Below, in pieces: positions 1 through 5,037 of a DNA stretch of 9,876 nt. A program made the translations under genes and the position numbers. The stretch covers positions 1 to 9,876 of the forward strand of contig JAFOCY010000203.1 of the NCBI GenBank assembly GCA_017380995.1, read 5' to 3'. Each line of letters begins with the position of its first letter. Positions within the stretch are counted from its first letter, which is position 1. The stretch comes from Oscillibacter sp. (GTDB lineage: Bacteria > Bacillota > Clostridia > Oscillospirales > Oscillospiraceae). The notes beneath the pieces are model-generated. The model did not search any database. It saw only the letters and a list, made by a program, of their open reading frames with translations, and was not told the DNA's origin.

Positions 1-714
1 GTCGCCGAAATAGTGGCTGGTACCGGCCTGGAGGGCCTTGTGGTCGTGCATCATGCACTCCACGGTGTAGGTCTCCTCGGCGCCGTTGAACTTCTCCTTG
101 TCGGTCTTGCGGCCGCGGATGACGGGCATGGCCAGGAAGTTCTCCATGAAGTCAGCGTAGACGTTGAGCATCTGCATGGTCTCAGCGCGGGCCTCGTCCT
201 CGGTGGCGTGCATGGTGTGACCCTCCTGCCACAGGAACTCACGGTGGCGCAGGAAGGGGCGGGAGGTCTTCTCCCAGCGCAGCACGCTGCACCACTGGTT
301 GTACAGCTTGGGCAGGTCGCGCCAGGAGTGGATGATGTTAGCGTAGTGCTCACAGAAGAGGGTCTCGGAGGTGGGGCGGACGCAGAGGCGGTCCTCCAGC
401 TTCTCGCTGCCGCCCATGGTGACCCAGGCGCACTCGGGGGCGAAGCCCTCCACGTGGTCCTTCTCCTTCTGGAGCAGGGACTCGGGGATCAGAACGGGCA
501 GATACACATTCTCATGGCCGGTGGCCTTGAAACGGCTGTCCAGTTCGTTCTGGATGTTCTCCCAGATGGCATAGCCATAGGGACGGTAGATGAACATACC
601 CTTGACGGAGGTGTAGTCGATGAGCTCCGCCTTCTTACAAACGTCGGTATACCACTGGGCGAAGTCCACATCACGGGCGGTGATGGCATCGACCTGTCTT
701 TTATCCTGTGCCAT
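1..714 (-). CDS. proS: Prolyl-tRNA synthetase, archaeal-type (ProS type 3), N-terminal half; C-terminus beyond window
   Basis: This enzyme attaches proline to tRNA-Pro in the cytoplasm. The reading frame gives 238 residues from ATG at 714 and runs open off the left edge; the family is usually about 480 residues, so roughly half is present. Class II synthetase landmarks are visible. A motif 1-like stretch with [16 protein letters not shown] lies near residues 39-54, [19 protein letters not shown] at 76-94, the RPTSE loop at 113-117, and motif 2 from R146 to T167, including RHRE at 156-159. The order, without an editing insertion between motif 2 and the following segment, fits the archaeal/eukaryotic-type ProRS found in many Clostridia rather than the E. 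coli type. The start follows AAGGAA about ten bases upstream and is preceded by a near-consensus promoter. The leader is only about 60 bases, too short for a T-box. The class II assignment is very secure; the type 3 label is from family knowledge. Confidence 0.95.
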   Translation of the reverse strand, partial: MAQDKRQVDAITARDVDFAQWYTDVCKKAELIDYTSVKGMFIYRPYGYAIWENIQNELDSRFKATGHENVYLPVLIPESLLQKEKDHVEGFAPECAWVTMGGSEKLEDRLCVRPTSETLFCEHYANIIHSWRDLPKLYNQWCSVLRWEKTSRPFLRHREFLWQEGHTMHATEDEARAETMQMLNVYADFMENFLAMPVIRGRKTDKEKFNGAEETYTVECMMHDHKALQAGTSHYFGD

Positions 715-747
715 AACAGTTTCATTCCTTTATATATAATAGTGTGA

Positions 748-764
748 GCGGGGCGCGTCCCCGC
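748..764 (-). other. Short GC hairpin in the proS leader
   Basis: GCGGGG and CCCCGC can pair as a 6-bp stem around a 5-base loop, in the predicted 5' leader between the -10 box and the ribosome binding site. It has no T-run after it on the minus strand, so it is not an obvious terminator. An mRNA-stabilising or translation-tuning role is possible but unproven. Confidence 0.4.
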
Positions 765-782
765 AGTCGTTATCAAGCATAT

Positions 783-811
783 ATTGTAGCGATTCCGATG
801 GGAATTGTCAA
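783..811 (-). promoter_or_regulatory. Sigma-A promoter of proS
   Basis: On the minus strand, TTGACA (806-811) is separated by exactly 17 bases from TACAAT (783-788), which is one mismatch from the full vegetative consensus. The predicted transcript starts near 775, giving a leader of about 60 bases before the ATG at 714. Confidence 0.85.
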
Positions 812-836
812 CTGTTACCGCGTTTTTCCGTCCCTC

Positions 837-865
837 TTGCCATTTTTATGGTTCCATGGTATCCT
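837..865 (+). promoter_or_regulatory. Promoter of the YgjP-type peptidase gene, extended -10
   Basis: TTGCCA (837-842), a 17-base spacer and TATCCT (860-865), preceded by TG one base away (857-858), form a plausible extended -10 promoter. Transcription would begin near 871-873, right at the ATG pair, so a ribosome binding site would not be transcribed. It also excludes the upstream in-frame ATG at 848 as a start. Confidence 0.5.
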
Positions 866-871
866 GTACAC

Positions 872-1378
872 ATGATGAACTATGAATTGATCCGTTCCAG
901 GCGGAAAACCCTGTCCCTGGAGATCACAAAGGACCATCGGCTCCTGGTCCGCGCCCCCATAGGTCTTTCCCAAGATGCCATCGACACCTTCGTGGAAAAG
1001 CACGAGCCTTGGGCCAAAAAGCGCCTTGCTGCCATGCCCCCTCCCCTTCCGGAGCCCACGGCTGAGGAGATCGAAGCCCTGAAAGCCCGGGCCCGGACCG
1101 TTCTCCCTGAAAAGGTAGCCCACTGGAGCGCCGTGACAGGATTGACGCCAACAGGTATCAAGGTCACCGCCGCCCGCAAGCGCTACGGAAGCTGCAGCAG
1201 TAAAAACAGCCTCTCCTTTTCCTGCTTTTTGATGCGCTGCCCGGAGGAGGCCATCGACCTGGTGGTGGTCCACGAGCTGTGCCACATCCGGGAGAAAAAC
1301 CACGGCCCCCGGTTCTACGCCCTTTTGTCCCACCACCTCCCCGACCACGCGGAACGGAAAAAGCTCCTGCGCATATAA
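872..1378 (+). CDS. YgjP-type zinc metallopeptidase (DUF45 / M48-like family)
   Basis: This is a predicted cytoplasmic zinc-dependent peptidase of about 168 residues, close to the usual size of the YgjP/WLM-like family, whose physiological substrate is generally unknown. The zinc site is clear: HELCH at residues 134-138 (HExxH with the catalytic Glu), followed by a further candidate ligand in NHGPRF at 143-148. The family signature RYGSCSSKNSLSFS lies at 104-117. The N-terminal part (MNYELIRSRRKTLSLEI) is the typical beta-rich start of these proteins. An ATG at 848 would add eight residues, but it lies inside the predicted promoter, so I prefer ATG 872 or the adjacent ATG 875. No convincing Shine-Dalgarno precedes either, and the mRNA may be leaderless. 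The gene is monocistronic, divergent from proS and convergent with ridA, with which it shares a terminator. The family call is secure; the function in the cell is not known. Confidence 0.88.
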   Translation: MMNYELIRSRRKTLSLEITKDHRLLVRAPIGLSQDAIDTFVEKHEPWAKKRLAAMPPPLPEPTAEEIEALKARARTVLPEKVAHWSAVTGLTPTGIKVTAARKRYGSCSSKNSLSFSCFLMRCPEEAIDLVVVHELCHIREKNHGPRFYALLSHHLPDHAERKKLLRI

Positions 1379-1404
1379 AAATGCCGCCCGATGGGCGGCA
1401 TTTT
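1378..1404. terminator. Bidirectional terminator shared by the peptidase gene and ridA
   Basis: ATGCCGCCC (1381-1389) pairs perfectly with GGGCGGCAT (1393-1401) around GAT, and flanking A- and T-runs extend the pairing. The T-run follows the stem on the plus strand and the A-run supplies a T-run on the minus strand. Both convergent genes stop within four bases of the structure, so it can end both transcripts. Confidence 0.88.
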
Positions 1405-1407
1405 CGT

Positions 1408-1779
1408 TTATTCGGGAAGCTCTGCGATGACCTCCACCTCCACCCGGCAGCCCTTGTTCAGCTCCTTGATGGGCAGGGCGATGCGGGCAGGCTTATGGTC
1501 CCCAAAATAGGCGGCATAGGCCTTGTTGATGGGGTCCCAGTCCTCGTTACAGGTCATGTAGACCCGGCACATGACGATATTTTCCTTGCTGCATCCGGCC
1601 TCCGCCAGGATGGGGTCCAGTTTCTTCAGGGCAAACAGGGCCTCCGCCTCCACGCCGCCGGCCGCGGGCAGGCCGGTGGCAGGATCCAGGGAGGTCTGTC
1701 CGGAGACATAGACCATGCCTTTGGAAATGACCGCGGGGGTATAGTGTCCCCGGGGCGTTGCGCCGTAAGAGAATTTCAT
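1408..1779 (-). CDS. ridA: RidA family enamine/imine deaminase
   Basis: RidA proteins are cytoplasmic trimers that hydrolyse 2-aminoacrylate, 2-aminobutenoate and their imines, made by PLP-dependent threonine/serine dehydratases, to 2-keto acids, protecting other PLP enzymes from damage. The 123 residues match the family length (about 125-130). Visible active-site features are VSGQ at 25-28, the substrate-binding Arg in PAR at R99 (Arg105 in E. coli RidA) and the catalytic Glu at E114 in VEVEVIAE (Glu120). After the PAR, the usual small/Cys residues are replaced by IALPI, a local departure from classical RidA. The start codon overlaps the stop of the upstream dehydratase (ATGA), and AGGAGG lies within the end of that gene, indicating translational coupling. 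Transcription should come from the promoter at 2766-2794. The family and role are strongly supported by both sequence and context. Confidence 0.93.
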   Translation of the reverse strand: MKFSYGATPRGHYTPAVISKGMVYVSGQTSLDPATGLPAAGGVEAEALFALKKLDPILAEAGCSKENIVMCRVYMTCNEDWDPINKAYAAYFGDHKPARIALPIKELNKGCRVEVEVIAELPE

Positions 1780-2735
1780 AAGCTGACCTCCTGGAATTTT
1801 TCAAACTGGTCCATACCGATATTGCCGCCGGAAAGGAGGAAGACCACCTTCTCCTCCGGCTTGATGTTGAGCTTTCCCTCCATGGCCGCACCCAGCACCT
1901 GGCAGGAGGTGATCTCCGCCAGGATCTTCCCCTGGGTCAGCAGGAGCTTGGTTGCTTTGAGGATAGATTCCTCCTCCACGGTGACTACCTCGTCCACGTT
2001 TTTCTGCACGATGGGATAGTTCCGCGTGCCGGGGAAGAGGGTCTGGGTGCCGTCGGCAACAGAAGAGGCGTCATCCGGCAGGCGCACCGGATGCCCGGCG
2101 GCAAAGCTCTTGGTATAGCGGCAAACATTGGCAGGCTCCACGCCGTAGACCCGGACTTTGGGGTTGCTCTCCTTGATGGCGGTAGAGACGCCGCCGATGA
2201 GACCGCCGCCGCCAATGGGCGTCACCACCACATCCACATCCGGCAGCTGGTCCAGGATCTCCAGGCCCGCCGTGCCCTGGCCGGCCATGAGCTCATAGTC
2301 GTCAAAGGGAGAGATGGCGGTGTAGCCCTTCTCCCCCGCCAGACGCTCGCACACGGCATAGCGCTCGGCGGGAGCAGAGAACACCACCTCCGCTCCATAG
2401 CCCCGGATGCCCTCCACCTTCACCTTTGGAGCGGTATCGGGCAGCACCACGCAGGCCCTGGCCCCCAGGAGCTTTGCCGCATACGCCGTGGCCTTGCCGT
2501 GGTTCCCGGAAGAAGCGGTGACCACGCCCTTTTCCAGAGCCTCCTTCGGCAGCGTCAAGAGGCGGTTGGCGGCGCCCCGGAGCTTGAAGGAGTTGGTCTT
2601 TTGCATATTTTCGCACTTTACGTAAACCTGGCAGCCCAGAGCGGCGTCCAGGCCCGGCAGGCGCAGCAGGGGCGTTTCGTAAATGTAAGGCGCAATGCGC
2701 TTACGCGCCGCCTCGATCATTGCAAGGGTCAGCAT
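1776..2735 (-). CDS. PLP-dependent threonine/serine dehydratase, catabolic type without ACT domain (serine racemase-like)
   Basis: This fold-type II PLP enzyme is predicted to deaminate threonine to 2-oxobutanoate and/or serine to pyruvate plus ammonia. At 319 residues it matches TdcB/serine racemase length and lacks the C-terminal regulatory domain of biosynthetic IlvA, so isoleucine feedback is not expected. K51 in NSFKLRGA is the Schiff-base lysine; SSGNHG (75-80) is the substrate/PLP loop, GGGGL (175-179) binds the cofactor phosphate, and LSGGN (301-305) is the C-terminal cofactor-ring loop. SSGNHG resembles serine racemase more than the SSGNHAQG usual in TdcB/IlvA, so racemase or hydroxyaspartate-dehydratase activity cannot be excluded. 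The tight coupling to ridA favours a dehydratase. The start at ATG 2735 has AGGAGG (2744-2749) seven to eight bases upstream and a strong promoter behind it. The family is certain; exact substrate preference is inferred. Confidence 0.9.
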   Translation of the reverse strand: MLTLAMIEAARKRIAPYIYETPLLRLPGLDAALGCQVYVKCENMQKTNSFKLRGAANRLLTLPKEALEKGVVTASSGNHGKATAYAAKLLGARACVVLPDTAPKVKVEGIRGYGAEVVFSAPAERYAVCERLAGEKGYTAISPFDDYELMAGQGTAGLEILDQLPDVDVVVTPIGGGGLIGGVSTAIKESNPKVRVYGVEPANVCRYTKSFAAGHPVRLPDDASSVADGTQTLFPGTRNYPIVQKNVDEVVTVEEESILKATKLLLTQGKILAEITSCQVLGAAMEGKLNIKPEEKVVFLLSGGNIGMDQFEKFQEVSL

Positions 2736-2765
2736 GGGCGGTCCCTCCTAAAGATTGATGGTTCT

Positions 2766-2794
2766 ATTATACAAAGCTTTTTCTTCGTTGTAAA
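2766..2794 (-). promoter_or_regulatory. Promoter of the dehydratase-ridA operon
   Basis: TTTACA (2789-2794), a 17-base spacer and a perfect TATAAT (2766-2771) on the minus strand. The first three bases of the -35 box are also the T-run of the terminator of the upstream gene, so the two elements overlap physically. Confidence 0.82.
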
Positions 2795-2822
2795 GAAAGA
2801 GCGGCCTGCGGCCGCTCTTTCT
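2792..2822 (-). terminator. Terminator of the 125-residue hypothetical gene
   Basis: A 13-bp perfect stem pairs 2794-2806 with 2810-2822 around a 3-base loop (arms such as GAAAGAGCGGCC). It begins within the stop codon of the upstream minus-strand gene. The following T-run is short (TT then A), with more T residues inside the descending arm, so termination may be incomplete. Confidence 0.7.
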
Positions 2823-3199
2823 CAAAAAATCTCAAATTTTCTCGTCTCCCGCTCAATGGGGACCTCAGGCCGTGCGGCGGCCAGGGCATCCAGGAGCTGA
2901 TCCGCCTGCTGGTGCTTTTCCAGCAAAAACTCCTGATAAAATTCGCCATCGTAAAAAAGCCGGACCTTCACCACCGGGATGGCCTTGCCGCAGGTCCCCT
3001 TGAGAGGCAGGGAACTGTTTTTGGAAAAGGCCCTCGTCACGGCATCAAAGGGCACATAGCGTTCTCCGGGGAAGGCGGGAAAGTAGGCCGCCCGGGAACT
3101 GACACGGTACTGGGCCAGCTTCTTCGCGCCGCGGCGGTCCTCCGCCGCATCCTCCAGCCGGTACGTATCAGACATGGATTTGAGTGTAAACAGCGCCAT
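2822..3199 (-). CDS. Conserved hypothetical protein, 125 residues, possibly PH-like beta domain
   Basis: I do not recognise a named family. The product is 125 residues with no signal peptide or membrane segment. It has a charged N-terminal third (LEDAAEDRRGAKKLAQY), then probable beta-strands through ERYVPFDAVTRAF (46-58), GTCGKAIPVVKVRLFYDG (68-85) and YQEFLLE (88-94). It ends in one amphipathic helix (HQQADQLLDALAAARPE). Strands followed by a single C-terminal helix recall a small pleckstrin-homology-like fold, but that is only an impression. The start is well supported: AAAGGAGG (3207-3214) lies seven bases before ATG 3199. It sits 73 bases downstream of the permease gene on the same strand with no evident terminator between, so the two may be co-transcribed. 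Its stop codon touches a strong terminator hairpin. Codon use resembles the neighbours, so it is a real gene of unknown role. Confidence 0.8.
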   Translation of the reverse strand: MALFTLKSMSDTYRLEDAAEDRRGAKKLAQYRVSSRAAYFPAFPGERYVPFDAVTRAFSKNSSLPLKGTCGKAIPVVKVRLFYDGEFYQEFLLEKHQQADQLLDALAAARPEVPIERETRKFEIF

Positions 3200-3272
3200 C
3201 GTATCCCCTCCTTTGTTTTCTTGGCCTTATCGTATCACAAACAGGGGATTTTGTATGTGGGAAATGCAACTT

Positions 3273-4382
3273 TTAAAAAGCAAGAGCAAAGGCCAGCAAT
3301 CCCGCAAGGCCCACCACATTCACCACAGTGAATACCGCCAGGAACCGTCCCGCCCGGGGCTGTTCCGAGCGAAGGTACAGCTTCAGAGTAATGAGGCTTG
3401 CAAGGGATGCGATGGGGGTCCCCAGGCCGCCGATATTTACGCCCTGCAAAAGCTCCTTCCAGTTCTCCGTGAATGCGGAGAGGAGCACCGCCGCGGGGAC
3501 ATTGCTGATGACCTGGCTGGCTGCCGCGGAAGTCAGGAGTGCGGAGCGGCCCAGCAGGTCTTGCAGCACCTGCCGCACCGCCTCCACCCGGCCCAGATTT
3601 CCGGAGACGATGAAAAAGCACACGAAGGTGGCCAGCAGGCCGTAGTCCTGCTCCTTCAAAAGCTTGGGCTGCATCACGGCAACAGCGATCAGCACGATCA
3701 CGGTCATCACCCCATAGGGCAGCACGTGGAATACCGTCAAAAGGCACAGGGCAAAGAGCACGCCGTAGACGGCCAGTTTTCCCTTGTCCCGGATGGGAGC
3801 TGCCTCCAGTGCAGGGACCACCAGTCCCTTGGGCAGCACAAAGGCGGCGCAAACGGTCAGGACCACCAGGCTCACCGCCGTCAGGGGCAGCACAGCGGCG
3901 AAAAACTCCCCGGCGCCCAGGCTGTATGCTCCATAGAGGTAGAGGTTCTGGGGGTTGCCCACCGGCGTTGCCATGCTGCCAAGGTTTGCCGCCACCGTCT
4001 GAAGCACCAGCACCTCCACTGTCCGCTCCCGGCAATCAATGCTTTCCAGGAGCAGCAGCGTAAAGGGCACAAAGGTCAAAAGGGCCACATCGTTGGTCAC
4101 AAGCATGGCGGTAAAGAAGGGCAGCAGCACCAAAATGATGCCCAGCACCCGTCCCCCGCCAAAGCGGCGCACCAGCCACACCGCAAGAAAGCGGAAGGTG
4201 CCGCACTCCTGCACCAGGGCCACCACTGCCATCAAACACCAAAGCAGGCACAGCACCCGAAAGTCGATATAGCCGATGTAAGCGCCATCCACCGGCACCA
4301 GCAGCATGGTCAGGGCCGCGCAAAGAGCCGAGATGCACAGCACCGTTTCTTTTTCGAAAAAGGTCTTCAGTTTCGCCAGCAT
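3273..4382 (-). CDS. Ion transporter superfamily permease (SLC13 / ArsB / NhaD-like)
   Basis: This is a polytopic inner-membrane transporter of 369 residues, hydrophobic almost throughout with about ten membrane segments. It shows the two inverted-topology halves of the ion-transporter superfamily, each with a helical hairpin and a conserved loop. The first half has MLVTNDVALLTFVPF (93-107) and NLGSMATPVGNPQNLYLY (133-150); the second has SQVISNVPAAVLL (289-301) and NIGGLGTPIASLASLI (316-331). The paired Asn-Pro/Gly loops are where such carriers bind substrate and coupling ion. Members move citrate and other dicarboxylates, arsenite, or exchange sodium for protons; nothing in the sequence or neighbourhood chooses among these, and no arsR or citrate genes are nearby. 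It is slightly short for the superfamily (about 400-430). The start at ATG 4382 has only a weak GGGGGAA ribosome site but follows a plausible promoter. The superfamily is secure, the substrate unknown. Confidence 0.88.
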   Translation of the reverse strand: MLAKLKTFFEKETVLCISALCAALTMLLVPVDGAYIGYIDFRVLCLLWCLMAVVALVQECGTFRFLAVWLVRRFGGGRVLGIILVLLPFFTAMLVTNDVALLTFVPFTLLLLESIDCRERTVEVLVLQTVAANLGSMATPVGNPQNLYLYGAYSLGAGEFFAAVLPLTAVSLVVLTVCAAFVLPKGLVVPALEAAPIRDKGKLAVYGVLFALCLLTVFHVLPYGVMTVIVLIAVAVMQPKLLKEQDYGLLATFVCFFIVSGNLGRVEAVRQVLQDLLGRSALLTSAAASQVISNVPAAVLLSAFTENWKELLQGVNIGGLGTPIASLASLITLKLYLRSEQPRAGRFLAVFTVVNVVGLAGLLAFALAF

Positions 4383-4417
4383 GGGTCGTTCCCCCGTTTT
4401 TCCAAAATTCGCTATTT

Positions 4418-4446
4418 AAAATAACACAGCGCCGTGCAAAAAACAA
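4418..4446 (-). promoter_or_regulatory. Putative promoter of the permease gene
   Basis: On the minus strand TTGTTT (4441-4446), a 17-base spacer and TATTTT (4418-4423) preceded by TG one base away make an extended -10 promoter. Agreement with consensus is moderate. It lies just downstream of a GC hairpin at 4451-4469. Confidence 0.5.
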
Positions 4447-4447
4447 G

Positions 4448-4471
4448 TAGGGGCGGCCAATGGCCGCCCGC
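4448..4471. repeat. GTAGGGGCGG-type inverted repeat, candidate dispersed intergenic element
   Basis: GGGCGGCC (4451-4458) pairs perfectly with GGCCGCCC (4462-4469) around AAT, flanked by GTAG on the left and GC on the right. It stands between the zinc-ribbon gene's terminator and the permease promoter and has no clean T-run directly after the stem. Similar GTAGGGGCG...CGCCC hairpins are, to my recollection, scattered in intergenic regions of several bacteria, which makes a REP-like element a reasonable guess; only one copy is in this window. Confidence 0.45.
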
Positions 4472-4501
4472 AAAAAAGGACTGCCGCAAGGCAGTCCTTT
4501 T
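4472..4501 (-). terminator. Terminator of the zinc-ribbon protein gene
   Basis: AAAAGGACTGCC (4474-4485) pairs perfectly with GGCAGTCCTTTT (4490-4501) around a 4-base loop. On the minus strand the stem starts two bases after the TAA stop and ends in a run of six T residues, an ideal intrinsic terminator. Confidence 0.92.
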
Positions 4502-4503
4502 GC

Positions 4504-4917
4504 TTATTCCTCGGCAGGAGCTTCCGGAGCTTCCTCAGCGGGAGCCTCCATGGGAGCGCCGCACTGGGGGCAGAACTTGCTCTCAGCCTGGTTACCGCAC
4601 ACAGAGCAGGTCTTGGGGGCGGGAGCAGCTTCCTCGGCGGGTTCCTCTTCCTTCTCCTTCTCCGCTTCCAGCTCAGCGATCTTGGCCTTGGATGCGGCAA
4701 CAGCCTCCACCACCTCGCGGATGGCCTCGGGGATCTCACCCTCATACTCGTTGACGAACCACTCACCGATGGTGCGGTAGTTCTTGTCGATCTCTCTCTG
4801 CTCGCCGGCGATGGCCACATTGAGCTTCACCTGATCGGCAGCGTCCTTGGTCTTATCAGCGGCCAGGGCAGCAATGTCCTTTGCCTTCTTGGTCAGATTA
4901 TCAAAAGAAAATGCCAT
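4504..4917 (-). CDS. Zinc-ribbon domain protein with helical/coiled-coil N-terminus
   Basis: A 137-residue soluble protein of unknown function. The N-terminus (MAFSFDNLTKKAKDIAALA and onward to about residue 35) is an amphipathic helix rich in Lys, Asp and Ala. Residues 37-92 are predicted to be helical and end in a strongly charged Glu/Lys coiled-coil stretch. A short Pro-Ala-Glu linker leads to a zinc ribbon with C104, C107, C116 and C119 (CSVCG and CPQCG), and the last 18 residues are again acidic Pro/Ala/Glu. Proteins with this arrangement are common in Clostridia and carry only the general zinc-ribbon name; a scaffold or chaperone-like role is conceivable but unsupported. ATG 4917 is preceded by AAAGGAG (4927-4933). 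It has its own promoter and terminator, so it is an independent unit downstream of glpK, although no GC-rich terminator separates them. Confidence 0.85.
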   Translation of the reverse strand: MAFSFDNLTKKAKDIAALAADKTKDAADQVKLNVAIAGEQREIDKNYRTIGEWFVNEYEGEIPEAIREVVEAVAASKAKIAELEAEKEKEEEPAEEAAPAPKTCSVCGNQAESKFCPQCGAPMEAPAEEAPEAPAEE

Positions 4918-4972
4918 AATGATGATCTCCTTTCCTATTCGAGCCGGTCCGCACCGGATACTTTATGAATTT

Positions 4973-5001
4973 AGTATAATGTAGTTTTTTCAGAAAAGCA
5001 A
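4973..5001 (-). promoter_or_regulatory. Promoter of the zinc-ribbon protein gene
   Basis: On the minus strand TTGCTT (4996-5001), a 17-base spacer and TATACT (4973-4978). The -10 box is one mismatch from consensus and the -35 is weak. The predicted leader of about 50 bases contains a 5-bp hairpin (CCGGT...ACCGG) at 4944-4957. Confidence 0.6.
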
Positions 5002-5037
5002 CCAAAAAGCCAGATGTTTATGATTTGTTTATAAATC

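Noticed and set aside
13..747. A long plus-strand open frame across proS
   Set aside because: The minus strand codes an unmistakable prolyl-tRNA synthetase with its own promoter; the plus-strand product is low-complexity Val/Leu/Gly.
715..782. T-box riboswitch upstream of proS
   Set aside because: The leader from the consensus promoter is only about 60 bases and has no T-box sequence or long specifier stem.
3198..3235. Direct repeat ATCGTATC (3198-3205 and 3228-3235) upstream of the 125-residue gene
   Set aside because: Eight bases twice is weak, one copy overlaps the start codon, and no promoter geometry makes it a convincing operator.
3215..3260. Separate promoter for the 125-residue gene
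   Set aside because: A TACGAT -10-like sequence exists, but no acceptable -35 is at the right distance, so co-transcription with the permease is preferred.
3174..4424. A 416-codon open frame on the plus strand across the permease region
   Set aside because: It is antisense to a well-supported transporter gene and codes an implausible His/Gln/Gly-rich protein; it is a shadow of GC-rich codon use.
4980..5037. Terminator after glpK
   Set aside because: Only a weak AT-rich 5-bp inverted repeat (TTTAT/ATAAA) is present; it does not meet the form of an intrinsic terminator.
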